A stretch of DNA of 64,000 bases from Ridgeia piscesae (Eukaryota > Annelida > Polychaeta > Sabellida > Siboglinidae). The translations under genes and the position numbers were made by a program. Position 1 is the stretch's first letter; each line of letters opens with the position of its first letter. Below the pieces are notes generated by a model, which did no database searches, had not been told where the DNA came from, and worked only from the letters and a program-made list of their open reading frames with translations. Positions 1 to 27,154 of the stretch are shown here, piece by piece. The stretch lies in NCBI GenBank assembly GCA_025642075.2, contig JAODUO010001171.1, forward strand, positions 70,001 to 134,000, given 5' to 3'.

Positions 1-298
1 CTGAAATAGGTAATTAAGACGACGCGACTTATCTTTCAGAACATTTAGGTATCCTCCTTTATTACGGATCATTAGGAAAAGTTGCAAAACATATTAAGAA
101 TTATGCATTAATGTTGGTTAAGTCATCAACAAGTATCTAGAGCAAAATAAGTGCCACGGTGGCACCACCTGGTGAATGAAAATGCAAGTATAGGACCTTA
201 AATTTATAACAATTTCAGATCGTAAAACGATTTCTAAATTATACTAAATGCGTAACATTGCTTAGATTTTTGAAAATTAACCTCTTAATCACACTGAC
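1..298. other. CFAP99 intron, no gene seen
   Basis: AT-rich intron sequence downstream of exon 10. It has a short palindrome GTGCCACGGTGGCAC at 151-165 but nothing else I can support. Confidence 0.5.
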
Positions 299-13605
<13,307 letters not shown>

Positions 13606-13620
13606 TGGAGACTTTATCTG

Positions 13621-15830
13621 AAACAATAAACACTAAATATAATACGTATTAAAGGGATACTCCAGTCAGTGAGAGATTCACAACATTTACTTACATCTGT
13701 ATAATATATTGATTGTGCATAGTATTTGTGGAAAAAAAATTAATAAACAATTAATTATAGTATAATTATATTAGAAACACCCCATGTTCGATTCATCTTG
13801 AGACTTGTGCGCCAGTGACGTAAACCGCTCACGTCACTGGCGAATATGCATGTTCGAACATCCTACATCTGTCCAATGGTATTTGATGTATCCAGTACGT
13901 CGTGGATTGCTTATGTCACTATCACAATTATTAGCGAAGATTCCGCGACCATATTCAAATATGAATTGTTTATTCAACAGCAATGCCTTATTAATTGTTT
14001 GACATTCTATTACATGATTTTCTGATGTCGGATTGAATGTTTGCTTCTACTTCCTGGTTATCAAATGTAGAATTATGACACTAGTTTCTGTTTCTTATAA
14101 TTATGTATAATAACTGATTTGCTTTATGTTAAAAAAAAAACATATAATATAAATTTACGTTGCATGTTTTTATCCACCCACAATACCACAAAACATCTGG
14201 ACATTTGTTTACATGTCACGTACATTCATACTGAATGTGGGTAATAGTATAATGTATTAAAAATTTAGCAGAATAAAATATAATACTTCATGCACTGCTT
14301 AGAAAATGTTCCCATTAGAAGGGCATTCACACGTAGCTAACTAGCTATGACCTTTGCCATTACTGATGATGTGCGGGAGGAGGATGGAGGTTGCCCAGCT
14401 GCATTTTTGGGGGGATAAACTGCATAACATTGGTGCCCATTATTGCTATGCTTGATGGCTGAATTTATACCACCTGCCGTCCTCACAACAGGTCGCTGCT
14501 GTCAGTACCAGCCTTCATCACCGCTGGCACATCTTTTGTATAATACTTCTTTTAACTCTCACTAATGATATCGCTCATGAGGAGTATGGTCGGCCACACA
14601 CAGCTCATATAATATGCAATTTTTAGGATGTGAATGAGTCGATATATTGGGATTCCCACCAGTCATGTATCTGTCTTCAAATTGTGGCAGGTATTTGCGC
14701 TGGTCTCACGACTGACCCAGTAGTGACTTGCAAAGTCAGTTGCTACAATTTTATACTTTGGCTCCACTCACTTCCATGGTTTGTAGAGATGATCAGCCAG
14801 AAGTACTGCAAAGCAGCGCAATGATCCCTGGCTCGCGAGGATGCCCCCTACTGCATTTGTTAGAGTTTAATTAAATTTGTTAACTTTCTCATTGAATTTT
14901 TGCCAAATGTGCAGAGACTTGCACAACTATGTGAAATCATGCAAGAAAATTTGTTGGGACAAATAGCATATGTGTACAGCATCCTATGCTAATTGTCCAT
15001 ATGTTGGCCAATATATATAGATTGACCCCTATATATCCTCTGTGCATGGGCTGGGTCCATCCCTAGCGTGGTAGGCAGCCCTGGCTAGCTATTCGAGTGT
15101 ATATGAATGAACTGAATATTATAGGATTATTTATTATTATAGACTATAGTTATAATGCTATTCCAATAATTTAAAGTTATTATTCATTGTACGTATAGTT
15201 GTATTTAAAGTTATTATTCATTGTACGTATAGTTGTACGTACTGTAGCATAGTTAACAACAGTAATTATGGCATAATCATGGTGACATATCATTGAGGTT
15301 GTCTCAGAAAGAGAAGAACCAATCATTCATTAGGTTGAAAATTAAATGGAGTGATAATGTCATTATCAATATGGGATCGAATCATCGATTGAAAAAACGG
15401 TGTTGCGATTCAGTTTCACCAGTTGGCGCTGTCTTTCCCGTCTTTTTCCTGAGTAATCCAAAACAGAAAGTTAAATAATTGCATTTTAATTACGTTTCCT
15501 AGTATCACTTTATCAATCAGTGAAACCCACCTTTGAAATTTCTATGTTCTGAACAGGTTTCAGAGCGAAAATTTACTCCCAAAGGAACCGATTTGTTTAT
15601 CGTGACAACAGCGGAAATATGGAAATATGTACGCATCGAAAATTTGTTTCGTATTATTGAAGTCGCTGCAAATACTTTGATAGTTATTGTTGGTGTAATA
15701 TTGTATAGCATATGTATATATATATATATATACATCGTAATTGTACATATCATAAATTTAATCCATAACAAAATAGGTTGCATAGTTTGTTATATCTGTC
15801 TTTAGAGCTTCATAAATCAATAAGGTTAGC
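13621..15830. other. Region between divergent CFAP99 and NDRG genes
   Basis: Probably contains the untranslated 5' exon(s) of CFAP99, implied by the acceptor at 13618, and possibly its promoter; I cannot place them. It holds a dispersed repeat at 14277-14406, a 38-bp tandem duplication (ATTTAAAGTTATTATTCATT twice, about 15160-15235) and a short TA run near 15715. No coding sequence recognised. Confidence 0.5.
14277..14406 (+). repeat. Dispersed repeat family B, copy 1
   Basis: From ATACTTCATGCACTGCTTAG to GGAGGTTGCCCAGCTGCA. It matches 24773-24898 almost base for base, with only a handful of substitutions over about 125 bp, so the two copies are recent. Confidence 0.85.
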
Positions 15831-16620
15831 TCCATTTGTTCGAGGAGGTTAAAGTTCAGGCACGCATCGGCAATTTCCGGATAGCATCGGTAACAGTCGG
15901 ATTGTTTTGGTGTTCAGATCAAGCTGCTTGTCGCGTGTTCCCGCCAAAGAAAGCACACAATTTGCTCATTTACACTTTGAGACCAGTCATGTCGGACAAT
16001 GAGAATTCTCAGGTATGGCTATAGATTGATTTTTAATTATGTAAACGTCTCAACGTTTCTGGATTTGTACATGATTTCGCATTACACGTTCATCATGCGC
16101 ACGCAAAATCCGCTGCCATTTCAAGCTGATCTCGGCATGACGGAAAGAACCGTCAGCGGAGAAAACATGTTTTTCGAATATATTACACAACTCATTATGC
16201 GATTACTTGCCGCAGACACCGAACAAGCATATCTTACTATAGTTGTGTATTTGTGAAAATGTGAGTTTCTGAATAAACGTCGGTCTGTTAGGGGAACATT
16301 GGTAACTGAACCTAGCGCACCGCGAATCGTGCCTGGATTTCTGCGCACGATGTAAACGCGCACGATGTAAACAACGTCAAACTCACAGGCGATTGTCGGA
16401 AACACACGGCACGCGTGGGCGGTGCGGTATTATAAACACTTCGTGTATTGATCAGTCACCTGGTACAAACGAACATATGTGTCTACAACATCATTTTTAT
16501 TGCGTCCTTCATACTCCACGTAGAAGTGTGCCATACTTGTTCGTGTGTAGATGGTTGTGTGACAATGCACACGTACCGCTGGGTACTTTAAATATTACTA
16601 CTCATCGCTGTGGCCTTGAC
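15830..16620 (+). promoter_or_regulatory. CpG-rich segment, likely NDRG promoter and 5' end
   Basis: Base composition changes here: many CG dinucleotides (CGCGTGTTC, ACGCGCACGATG, GCACGCGTGGGCGG) in an otherwise CG-poor neighbourhood, and the inferred first coding exon of NDRG lies inside. No TATA box or transcription start can be fixed by eye. Confidence 0.4.
15989..16012 (+). CDS. NDRG: NDRG exon 1 (inferred start exon)
   Basis: ATG TCG GAC AAT GAG AAT TCT CAG (MSDNENSQ) ends at a GTATGG donor in phase 0, matching the phase-0 acceptor of exon 2, and lies in the CpG-rich segment. The frame is open upstream to an ATG at 15836, so a longer N-terminus is possible. A rival minimal exon ending ATG AAG / GTGAGT at 17230-17235 also fits. 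Confidence 0.5.
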
Positions 16621-19600
16621 TAACTCGAGTCCTCCTTTGAACTTAGACTAGAGAGTAGCTACTACATAAATAGTCATTTCACATGTTTATCCTATTTAGC
16701 TAAGCCATATATTTAGCAATTAACAAAGTGCCATATCCAGGGGTGTTACTAAACATTAGTATGGGCCCCATACCACACATTTGGAAATGTTTTCTTACAC
16801 ATTTTCCTATTGCAGCTACATAAATGGTTATACTTTTTACTTTTACAAATCTTAGACATGATTAACATAAATGATCACTTTAATATATGATTTCATGACA
16901 ATATTTGATGACAAAAATACATACAGTAACTGTTTGACTATGTGGATCTTAATGGTTATGGTTTTGTGGTTATGGTTATGTAGTGGAAATAGTTAACAGG
17001 AAACTTCCTGTTGCTAACAGTGAGTAATAAATAAACACCATCACACAGGACATTGTAAACAAACTATCTATATATACACGGAGAGAGTCTTCCTGGAAAT
17101 CTGCCAGGAAATGGCTTTGTTTATGTACCTGTTTGTATACCTGTGGATTTGTCCATAATATATGTCGTCATACTCCGGCAACATATTTACACAAGTCAGT
17201 TAATTCAGTTGCTAACTAGACCTACAAGTATGAAGGTGAGTTTCTACTAGCTGCATAGTACCATCAACAGCTTAGTAGCTTACAGCACTGGAAGAAGCTT
17301 GATAGTGTTGTTTGATGTGGTTCAACAGTACAGAGTTCTATGAGTGGCTAAGACTATAATTATTACTCAGATTTAGGTAGTCTATATTACTGATATCAGT
17401 CATCAGTACAGCTTGTCCATGTGACAAATCATTCTATACATCTACTTGTTGCCACTCCATAATGATAATTTGTGCTTATCCAAGTAATTGTAGCAGACAC
17501 AAAGCTATAGGAAAGCATAAAGAAATGAGATATTTTTAGATACCAATTTAGCTGTCATTCTTTCACAAGAACATCAGTCTGAGAACTTTGACATAATGAT
17601 TTATTGTTTTTATTATGTTTTAGTCTAATATTCTATTGTATCATTGTACTCCAGGTGATTCTTGTCGTAGACATTGTGATAAGAGCTGGCACTAAATGTA
17701 TATTTATTTCTAATTAACAATGAGATATTGTAAATAAGTTACACTGCATGTTCTGTCTATACATCTCTCAATATGTTATCAACTCGTGAAATCTGCCAGG
17801 CCAGCTGACTGGCAATTCATGAATGAATTATCACACTGTTTATTGACATATGATACTGTATGCTATGATATTATACACAACAGACACACGTTATAGATAA
17901 TCAATTATTATAGAGCTCTCGTCTTGGAGACACCAAACAAAAACTGACAGCAACCAGTTAAATCCAGTTCCCAGCTAATCTTAATTGTGTTGTTGGTTTT
18001 GTAAAGTGTTCTAACAACGACTCAAGCTTTATTTTATTTTTTCTTTGGATTGATTTACGAACAACTGGATGAATACTGAAATATGGAAACGTTTGATTAA
18101 TTATCAAGCGTCTGTATTTAAGAAGAAATAACAAAACATATGACCTTTTGTGTGTCCTGGAAATGTTCGTAATCGCTGGAACACTTCTAATTATCTGACA
18201 AGCTTCAGTCTACATCTTTGCCGGTTCAATTAAAATTGTTACTTGGATTTCACAGAAATTGAGACCTGTTCATTTTCAGATTTTATCTGCCTTCTCTGTC
18301 TGTGTCTCTGTCCATTGCCTTTGGGTGTACCTTCTGGGGATGGCCCTTCATGGCTAATACTGGTAGATCTAGTTACATGGGCATACCACATGTGCTTGCC
18401 TCAACAGTCAGGAATGGTCTATAATTATAGGATGTAATGGTAGGTAACTTGTATTATCAGTAGGCAGTGACATGAACACAATGAACAGACTGTAGCTTTG
18501 TTATTGAGTATTAGTGTTTGTGAAAAGAGTGTAGTTTCAAACAATCTGCACTTATTTGAGACAGTAAATTACTGAGTTGCAAATTAAACATCTGCCCTCT
18601 TCATTTAAACATGTTGACCTTTTTTGTTGGCTCATTATGGCAACGGACACAGAGCCCTCATCATTTATTTACACACTGTTTCATAAATGTTTGCTAATCT
18701 CCTTCTGTTACTGTGTCGTCAAATGATTACCGTAGATTATTGACCAGTTCCATCCAGGTGTCTCACAAATCCACGTTGATGCCATTTTAGTGTCCATTAC
18801 TCTTTGTGTCACTGTCAGTCTAGCAACAGGCTCTAAAAGATGATATTAACAATTAGTGTCCTTTCACTTCATTCCACTGATATGTTGCTTTTATAAACTC
18901 CAAATTTGTATTCGTTTGCTACAACTTATTCATGCATTTTATGTACAGTTGCAGTGTATCACATAGAGAAGCTGTATTTTGTCACAAGTTACATTGAATA
19001 AAATTCTTGTGTGAATATTTTTATACATGTCCTATGCATTATGCAAGTCACTTTACCCTTTATTTTTAATAGTATTTTGTTTTTATTTACACTTGCGTTA
19101 TGTCCTCGGAATATGTAATTCCCCTTTTTTTAGGAGTGTCCTCCTTACTGGAGCTTACTATCACTTGAATAGTGCATACACTATTAATTGATAACAGTAA
19201 AACCATCATTTTATATGCTCATAGACATTTATGTGTGTACTATAATTTCTAGTGAATGGCAAGTTCATGTGAAAATTATTGTCAGTTAATAGTAGACGAA
19301 CTGAGAGTGGAAGACGGGTGAAAGAAAGGTTTAAGAAGAAACTGGTGAGGGTTGATATGGAAAGAAGGGGAGATGAAAAACTGGCAAAGATATCAGAGAT
19401 CAGATGCCCAGAAAGTGGAGGGGAAAAGAGGCGAGGAAGACTGAGAATGCGATGGGAGGACTACTGTGGGAGAGCGGGAGGAGAATGGAGAACAACAGCA
19501 AAAGATAGGAGTTGAGGACTGGTGATAGAGAACGTAGTGAGAGAAAATTGAGGAAAGAAAAGATGGACAAAAAGACAGTGACCAACCTTAACTCTGACGA

Positions 19601-22600
19601 CAAGGATGCCACGAGAGGAACAAGAATGTCGTGACCTTGCTGTTGTTCGACCTTGTTGCATGACTGACAGTGACAGGTTGCCAATAATCACACCATTGCC
19701 CCCCAGCCCAAGCTGCAACATACATCCTCTCTCCCACTGCTTTGTAAACAGTGATAAGACATTGCTGGCTGTACCTCATGTGGGCCACTGACTTCATTGC
19801 TCTGTCTCTATTATTGATTGAGTTAGCTGTCTCTATCACCCACGGCCAGTCTCCATAAATTAGCAGGCGGCATTTTTTGACACCCCCTGATTATACAGAA
19901 TGCCTAGCATTGTCATGTGATAATTGTAAGTTACATAATTTGTTTTTATATTGTTGTGCATCGAAAAAACGTTAATGTCGAATTGACAAGGGTGTGGACC
20001 ATTTGGGGTGTCTGAGTCGCTGGATTTCCAGAATAAAGACCGTTATATAAACTAACCAAGCATTACACATCGGGAAAATGTTCTGTTCACAGGCACCTAC
20101 AATACAGCTTTGTTAAAAGTGTTAAAAATACTTAAGATATAAAAATTATTAGCATAAATGTGGTATTTTAATCTGTATTGCGTTTGCAGATTTTATTTTC
20201 ATGAGTTTTTCTTATAAATCTTTGTTGCAGTAAGTTTCAAAAAATTATATATAATAGCTGTTAAGTAAACATAGTTATATTAAGAAAACTCATGACACAA
20301 AGTCACACAATGCAGTATACCATAAAAGTAATTAAATATTAATAGAAACAATACCCTCAGTTTAAGACAAGGCTGTCGTGTGATGTCACATGCTTGTGAT
20401 GCCAAGTAGAACAGACTTCAGCCTGTCATGTGTTCTATTTGCAAAGATGTTTACTTGACGTCAAAAATAGCGCATCATATTTATATTGTACCATTGCCGA
20501 TGTGACATTTATATTTGCAAGCACTCTGACATTTCCCGCGTTCATTGTTCAGAAAACGCGTACGTGTGCATTCAGACGTTTCCTACCGATACGAGATATG
20601 AGCACACGGCAACGAGTGTGTGCTGGTGAAACGTGATATTAATTCTAAAACCAGCCAAGTTTTATGAAGTGTTATTATATTTATGTCTCTCAGGTATCTA
20701 GGGCATGGTGTTTGTTGATACCATTTGGCAGAACTAGAATGCATGTAACAGAAAAAATGGCCGACTTCAAATAAGGTGATGACCTTGGCATTGAAAGTTA
20801 TTCTTCTAGAGGCACAATGGTGGAGAACCATGTGTTTACGACTGATGGATAATTTATGTATACCCTGTCTTATGTGTATTTAATTACATTGAGTATAGTC
20901 GTAAAGCAATGCTGTGTAATCATATTCGTTAACAATGGCACAGTAATCATAATCGTTACAACAATTACACAATAATTACATAATCATTACAATAATTAAA
21001 TATTGTGTGTGCATATATCTATGATACCTGTATTATGATTAATTTTCCCAGATCGTGAATGGAATGGAATCAGTCAGGCACAATTAGTTCAGTAAAAGCG
21101 TTAACATTTTGTAACATTTGTTCTAGCTGCTTGTAATAACCAGGAAGCTGTAAACGTCATGTAAAGTGACCGCAATTACAGTTTTAAGAGTAATCACGTT
21201 TGTAACTGATCACACTTATAATGTAGTCGCCCCGTACTTACGGGGCGCTAACAACGCGAACTGAAGTAGTGTTTGAGATGTATGTCTTCCGTCAAGTAGA
21301 CATAGTTCCACATACGACCTTGTTGCTGACCCCAATAACAGTTTGGGTCTATAAAGAACATCACGAGTGGCCTGTGATCTAATGTTGGCTCACTGCCAAG
21401 TAAACAACTGGGGCCTACATTTAGTGGTTTACTCAAACTTGTTTGTGTCTATGTGTATGTCTACAAGTATTTTCAAAATAGTCACATGACTTGCACAGCG
21501 GGAGTCATGAGCACCTGTGTACACAGTCACAGGGTAAACAACAAGGTCCTTATGGTTTTTGTCTTTGGAGCTGATTTAACAAAGATAAATGATAATACTT
21601 TGGATTATCTGTTTGGTTCATCCCCTTTTATGAAGGCAAATTGGAGTGTCCCTGGAAATGTTATTGCATTTCAATGTAAACTATTTTCTGGTGAGTTTAT
21701 CTGGGTTTGTTTGTTTTGTACTGTTCTGTTATGCTGGGTCTTTGGCAGTAATTTGGGCTTTTGCCGGAGTTTGGGCCTATAGTTATCACTTCGGCTTCTG
21801 AATGTCTGTAGTTTGAGACTCATTGTTAACGTATGTCTTTGTCTGTAAGCTATACATTTATACAAATGACTGGACTTTCGTCTGTATCATGTCTTTCATG
21901 TGTTCTTCTAGTTTGTATCTATGTCCTTTGTAAACCGCGTCTACGCCATTGTCTGTGGTTACATTGCCAGTTACACAGCATCGTAAAAACACAATCAACT
22001 ACACAGTGTCTTTGAGTGGAGCTGAGACTGTGCCATAAAATGTGACGTTCTTTATATGACATCTATGACCTGTGGTATTTCTGATGTTTCAGGACATGGT
22101 GGATGAAAATTCATTCGCTCGGAAGATTACCCGCCAGGAGATAGACTGCGGGAGTATTGGCAAAATCCAAGTCGCCATACAGGTATGATGGCTGTGCAAG
22201 CCTAGGAATAAACCAGTTACCTTCTAGGCTAGACATTTTTTATTGATTGGCTTTACCGGAATCATCTACTAGTTGTATAACATGAAGACATATGAATCTT
22301 TGTACTCCATCTAAATTAATTTTATTTTCCGTCATGTTTGTGGGAGCTGTCCAACTTCAAAGGTATTTGCGAGTAAACATGCCTGTCTCCACATTAAATG
22401 CCAGTACTTGTCAACCTAAAACTGAATGTAACATGTAATCTTTTTAAATAGTTGTATGCTGTATTCAGAATTAAGACCACTGTTTTGGGCTTGCCTCAGG
22501 GTACTACTATAAATGCAATTTGATGGGCAATTCAACAAATATATATTCTAATACTTGAGAACATTACACAGTGAACCCAGCTTAGTAAACACAGTGGATA

Positions 22601-25600
22601 CATTTGACAGTGTGGAATGACTAGTTTGCAGTGGCATCAACAACACCTTGTACACAGCTAGCAGTTATCTGGACACATTTCTTTATCCCGAGAATGGTGT
22701 CATGGACGTATTTATGCATTAATAAACAGAAAACTATGTTGGTGCAATATTATTTTTGTTATTGATTTATAAGTTAGAAATCTAACTTTAATAGCGACCT
22801 ATGGCATATTAACTGAAACTACCTCCTTGCCAGGAGAGTGAAGGTGAACACTGTCAGGAGTAGAAATAACTCCAGAATTTCTGGTAGTCAGCAGGACTAC
22901 TTAGTTGGGAAATCTGGTAGTCCTCAGATATATCTGGTAGTCATATGGCCCAGATTTAAGCAAAACAACATGACAAATACAACATTAGAAAAATTTGCTC
23001 AAATTTTGTGGTAGTCCATCGGACTACTGCTGTCATCATCTTTGGTAGTCCGACCAAGTTTCTGGTAGTCCTCGGACTACCGGACTACCACTATTTCTAT
23101 CCCTGACTGTGGAGAAGGACTCGGCCTTCTCATCCATTGCGTATTCAGTTCGGGTCTGCCCACTGGACTGGCTGTGATAAACCGTCAACTAAAAATAATA
23201 ATTTTCAGAATGTCAATAAAGAAGTGAATTTTTTATTTGGAACTAATCCAAATATATTCTTAATCAGATATAAATATGTTTGCTAGTTCTAAATAAAATA
23301 CAACCTCGTAAGTGCTGGTGTGAAATCTTGAATTGATCCTGTCCTAATATGTTCACACACTTGTTTACCTGGCCCACTGACCACCTGCAGATCTTTGGCC
23401 CAGATAGACTGACCACTGCTTGGCCAAGTGACCAGGTTTACACTGACCAGATTCTCCAGAGCAAGGCTTAGGAAGCAATTCACAGCACTTGGCTTTGTTG
23501 GAGGAACTCTCTTGGGCTTGAGGGGGGGGAATTGCCAGGGGAAATTATAGGTCGAATAATCTTATTCAATAGTTATGTGCAGTTGTTGGTAGTTGAGTAA
23601 TTGTATTCATACGCAATCACATAATTTGTTTTAATTTTTTACTATATTTAAAATGTTCTAGTGCTTGTGTATGTCGTCCATGTCCCAATTACATTGCAAA
23701 TAGTCGAGATGTCAGGCTGTCACTTCCAAACAAAAACTAACATTTATTAAAAATTTACTATTTGTGTAGTAGACTATACACTGGTAACAACCGGGTCAGT
23801 TTTCATAAAATATATCTATTTGCAATGGTTACAGTGTTCTTCATAATAATAGTAATGAAGCTTTATTTGTCATTTTCCTTTTGCAAGCACATTTTGTGTC
23901 AAATAGAAATGTGTCCTGGATTTTGAGTTACATGGTGCATACCCCACCGGTATATACATTAAAATGAAATATGACAAATAAATATTCTTTTTCCAATAGA
24001 CCAACAACCAACTTCAACATGTTGAAGGTCGTTTTTGGGTATAAAGTTGAAAAGGATGCCCATCGGAAATGTTTACCAATACCTGGTTCAATTTACAACG
24101 ATATCAAATTTATTCACTTGTTACTAATTGTAAGTATGTTATCCTATCCAGATTAACGTTAAAATAATCATGTTTACATTCAAAAGGAAAATTGTAGTCA
24201 TACATTTTAACAGGGTTGGGAATGGCTGGGACATTCGTGGTGCTAGTATGAAAGTTGTTAATCAAGCAACTGACTGTGTTAATTGTACAGTTGCATCGAC
24301 CAAACATGTCTGCTTTTGGTGATAATGTGAGTTTGATGCCACTGTGTGTCGATTGTGATAGCATTTATCACCTGAACAATATGAAAACAATCAGTCCAGA
24401 TCACCATGATAAATATTCTATGACTTATTAGATACTCTGAGTTTTGCACATACAAAATCATTATAAGGTTCTAGTAACTTAGGTAAATATTGGATTTATT
24501 TATAGTTATTATGGATAAAATACCTTTATTTCACTTTTCCTGGAAAGTACCATATACAGCTGTATAACTAAATAGCTTTGAATAAGTAAATAGGTTAAAC
24601 ATATGAGTAGATCAAATAAGATAATAAGTTTAACAAAGAAATGTATGAATACATTAATAAGTAAGATTTACTAATATTATCCAAATTCTTCTAAGTATTT
24701 TAGCTATTATTGTTTTCAAATTATCAATCAATTAAATTAGATATTCATGTGGATGTGCTGTGCGGTTTACCTGCATAATACTTCATGCACTGCTTAGAAA
24801 ATGTTCCCATTAGAAGGGCATTCACATGTGGCTAACTAGCTATGACCTTTACCATTTCTGATGATGTGCGGGAGGAGGATGGAGGTTGCCCGGCTGCACC
24901 AGCAGCTGCTGTACCAGAATCTACAGTCAACTCCTCGAGTGTAAACAACAACATTTGGCAGGGGAACAGTACACCAAGCATCTACATGCACATGGCTTAT
25001 CAGAGGAAGGAGCCTCTCTCTTGATTTAGGTTGCCATTTCCTGTAGCCTGTTTGTCTGTAGTTGGTGCAAATTAGAGAGTTTGTGGTTATCCCCATTAGA
25101 GCTACTGGTTGACGTATTGCTGCTAAAGGGGTGATCTAAGACAATTAAAGATATTGTATTGTAAAGAATAGCTACGTTGGTCAGTGCCATGGACATCTAA
25201 AACGTGCATCATTAAATGATATCAACAACTAGAAAATAGCAGAGATGGAAAGCCGCGGGATGCAGGAAAAGATTACCGTTGAAATGGGAGGGCTGATTGC
25301 GTAATGATGAGGATGGACATGAAAAGATCAGGGGACGATAACAATTGGAGGGAGGGAGATATGCACAGACAACATTGGGAAGGTAAAACCACAGCAAATG
25401 GTTTGTCAACATTGTAGCTGTTCAGTTCAGCCAAACCATACATAATCAATCATCAAACAGTTCAGCCAAACCATACATAATCAATCATCAAACAGTTCAG
25501 CCAAAACCTACATAATCAATCATCAAACAGTTCAGCCAAACCATACATAATCAATCATCAAACAGTTCAGCCAAACCATACATAATCAATCATCAAACAG

Positions 25601-26477
25601 TTCAGCCAATCTAGTCAGCACCATCTTGACCATGTATTAATGTTCAAAGCACAACTTGTCTGGTCACTGGCAAGGCTTCATCTGGAACTGGCATGGCGTC
25701 CACTAAAGGCTGTCAAGGCTCCTGTCGACCACTGGTCACTCTGACCTTTGTACAGGCTGCAGTGACATCACATCTTAATGGACTGACTAATCAATATAAT
25801 GGCCGCTGGCTACACAGAGCATTAAACATGTCACATGACTGTCACCAACATGTACAGTCCTGTCTTAGGACATCACTAGAGACTGAGTAGAGACACAAAC
25901 ACAAGTGTCATCACATGTCCTAATGGACAGTCATCGCATGCAGACGTTACACACATTAAGGTGTCAGGGTAAAATTAGGTTCTAGAATTGGCACAAGAAG
26001 GAACTATGGACTGGACACAATCACAGTCCATTACTGTGGTCAGTGCCAAGTGATGTTGTCCACTTAGGCATGTGTCCAGCCAAAGCTGCAATTGCAAGGC
26101 TAACTAATGACATTACTATCCCCATGGAGACAGGCCACCTGCTAATTGTGACATTACATCAGACATACTGGTGACATCTTCATAGGCACTGGTGACATTG
26201 TCACATCACACCGTGCACACACACACACACATACACACACACATAGACACACACACACACACCACACACAAAACATGTACACACACAGATACACACATAC
26301 ACATATATACATGCATGCAAACACACGCATACACGCATACACATATATACATGCATGCACACGCACACGCACACACATATATACATGCATGCACACGCAC
26401 ACACACACACATCACAAACATGTACACACGCAAACATGTACACACACAGATACACACATATATACATGCATGCAAAC

Positions 26478-26535
<58 letters not shown>

Positions 26536-26550
26536 CACATATACATGCAT

Positions 26551-26612
<62 letters not shown>

Positions 26613-26647
26613 ACACAACATACACACATACACATATATACATGCAT

Positions 26648-26696
<49 letters not shown>

Positions 26697-26963
26697 AACA
26701 TGTACACACACCGATACATACATATATACATGCATGCAAACACACGCATACACGCATACACATATACATGCATGCACACACACACAAACATGTACACACA
26801 GAGATACACACATACACATATATACATGCATGCAAACACACACACACACACACACAAACATAAACATGTACACACATACACACATGACACACACGACATA
26901 CACAAATATACATGCATCACACACACACCACACACCAACACACACACACACACACACACACAC

Positions 26964-27020
<57 letters not shown>

Positions 27021-27113
27021 CACAAACATGTACACACACAAACATGTACACACACAGATACACACATACACATATATACATGCATGCAGACACACACACG
27101 CAGCACACGCACG

Positions 27114-27154
<41 letters not shown>

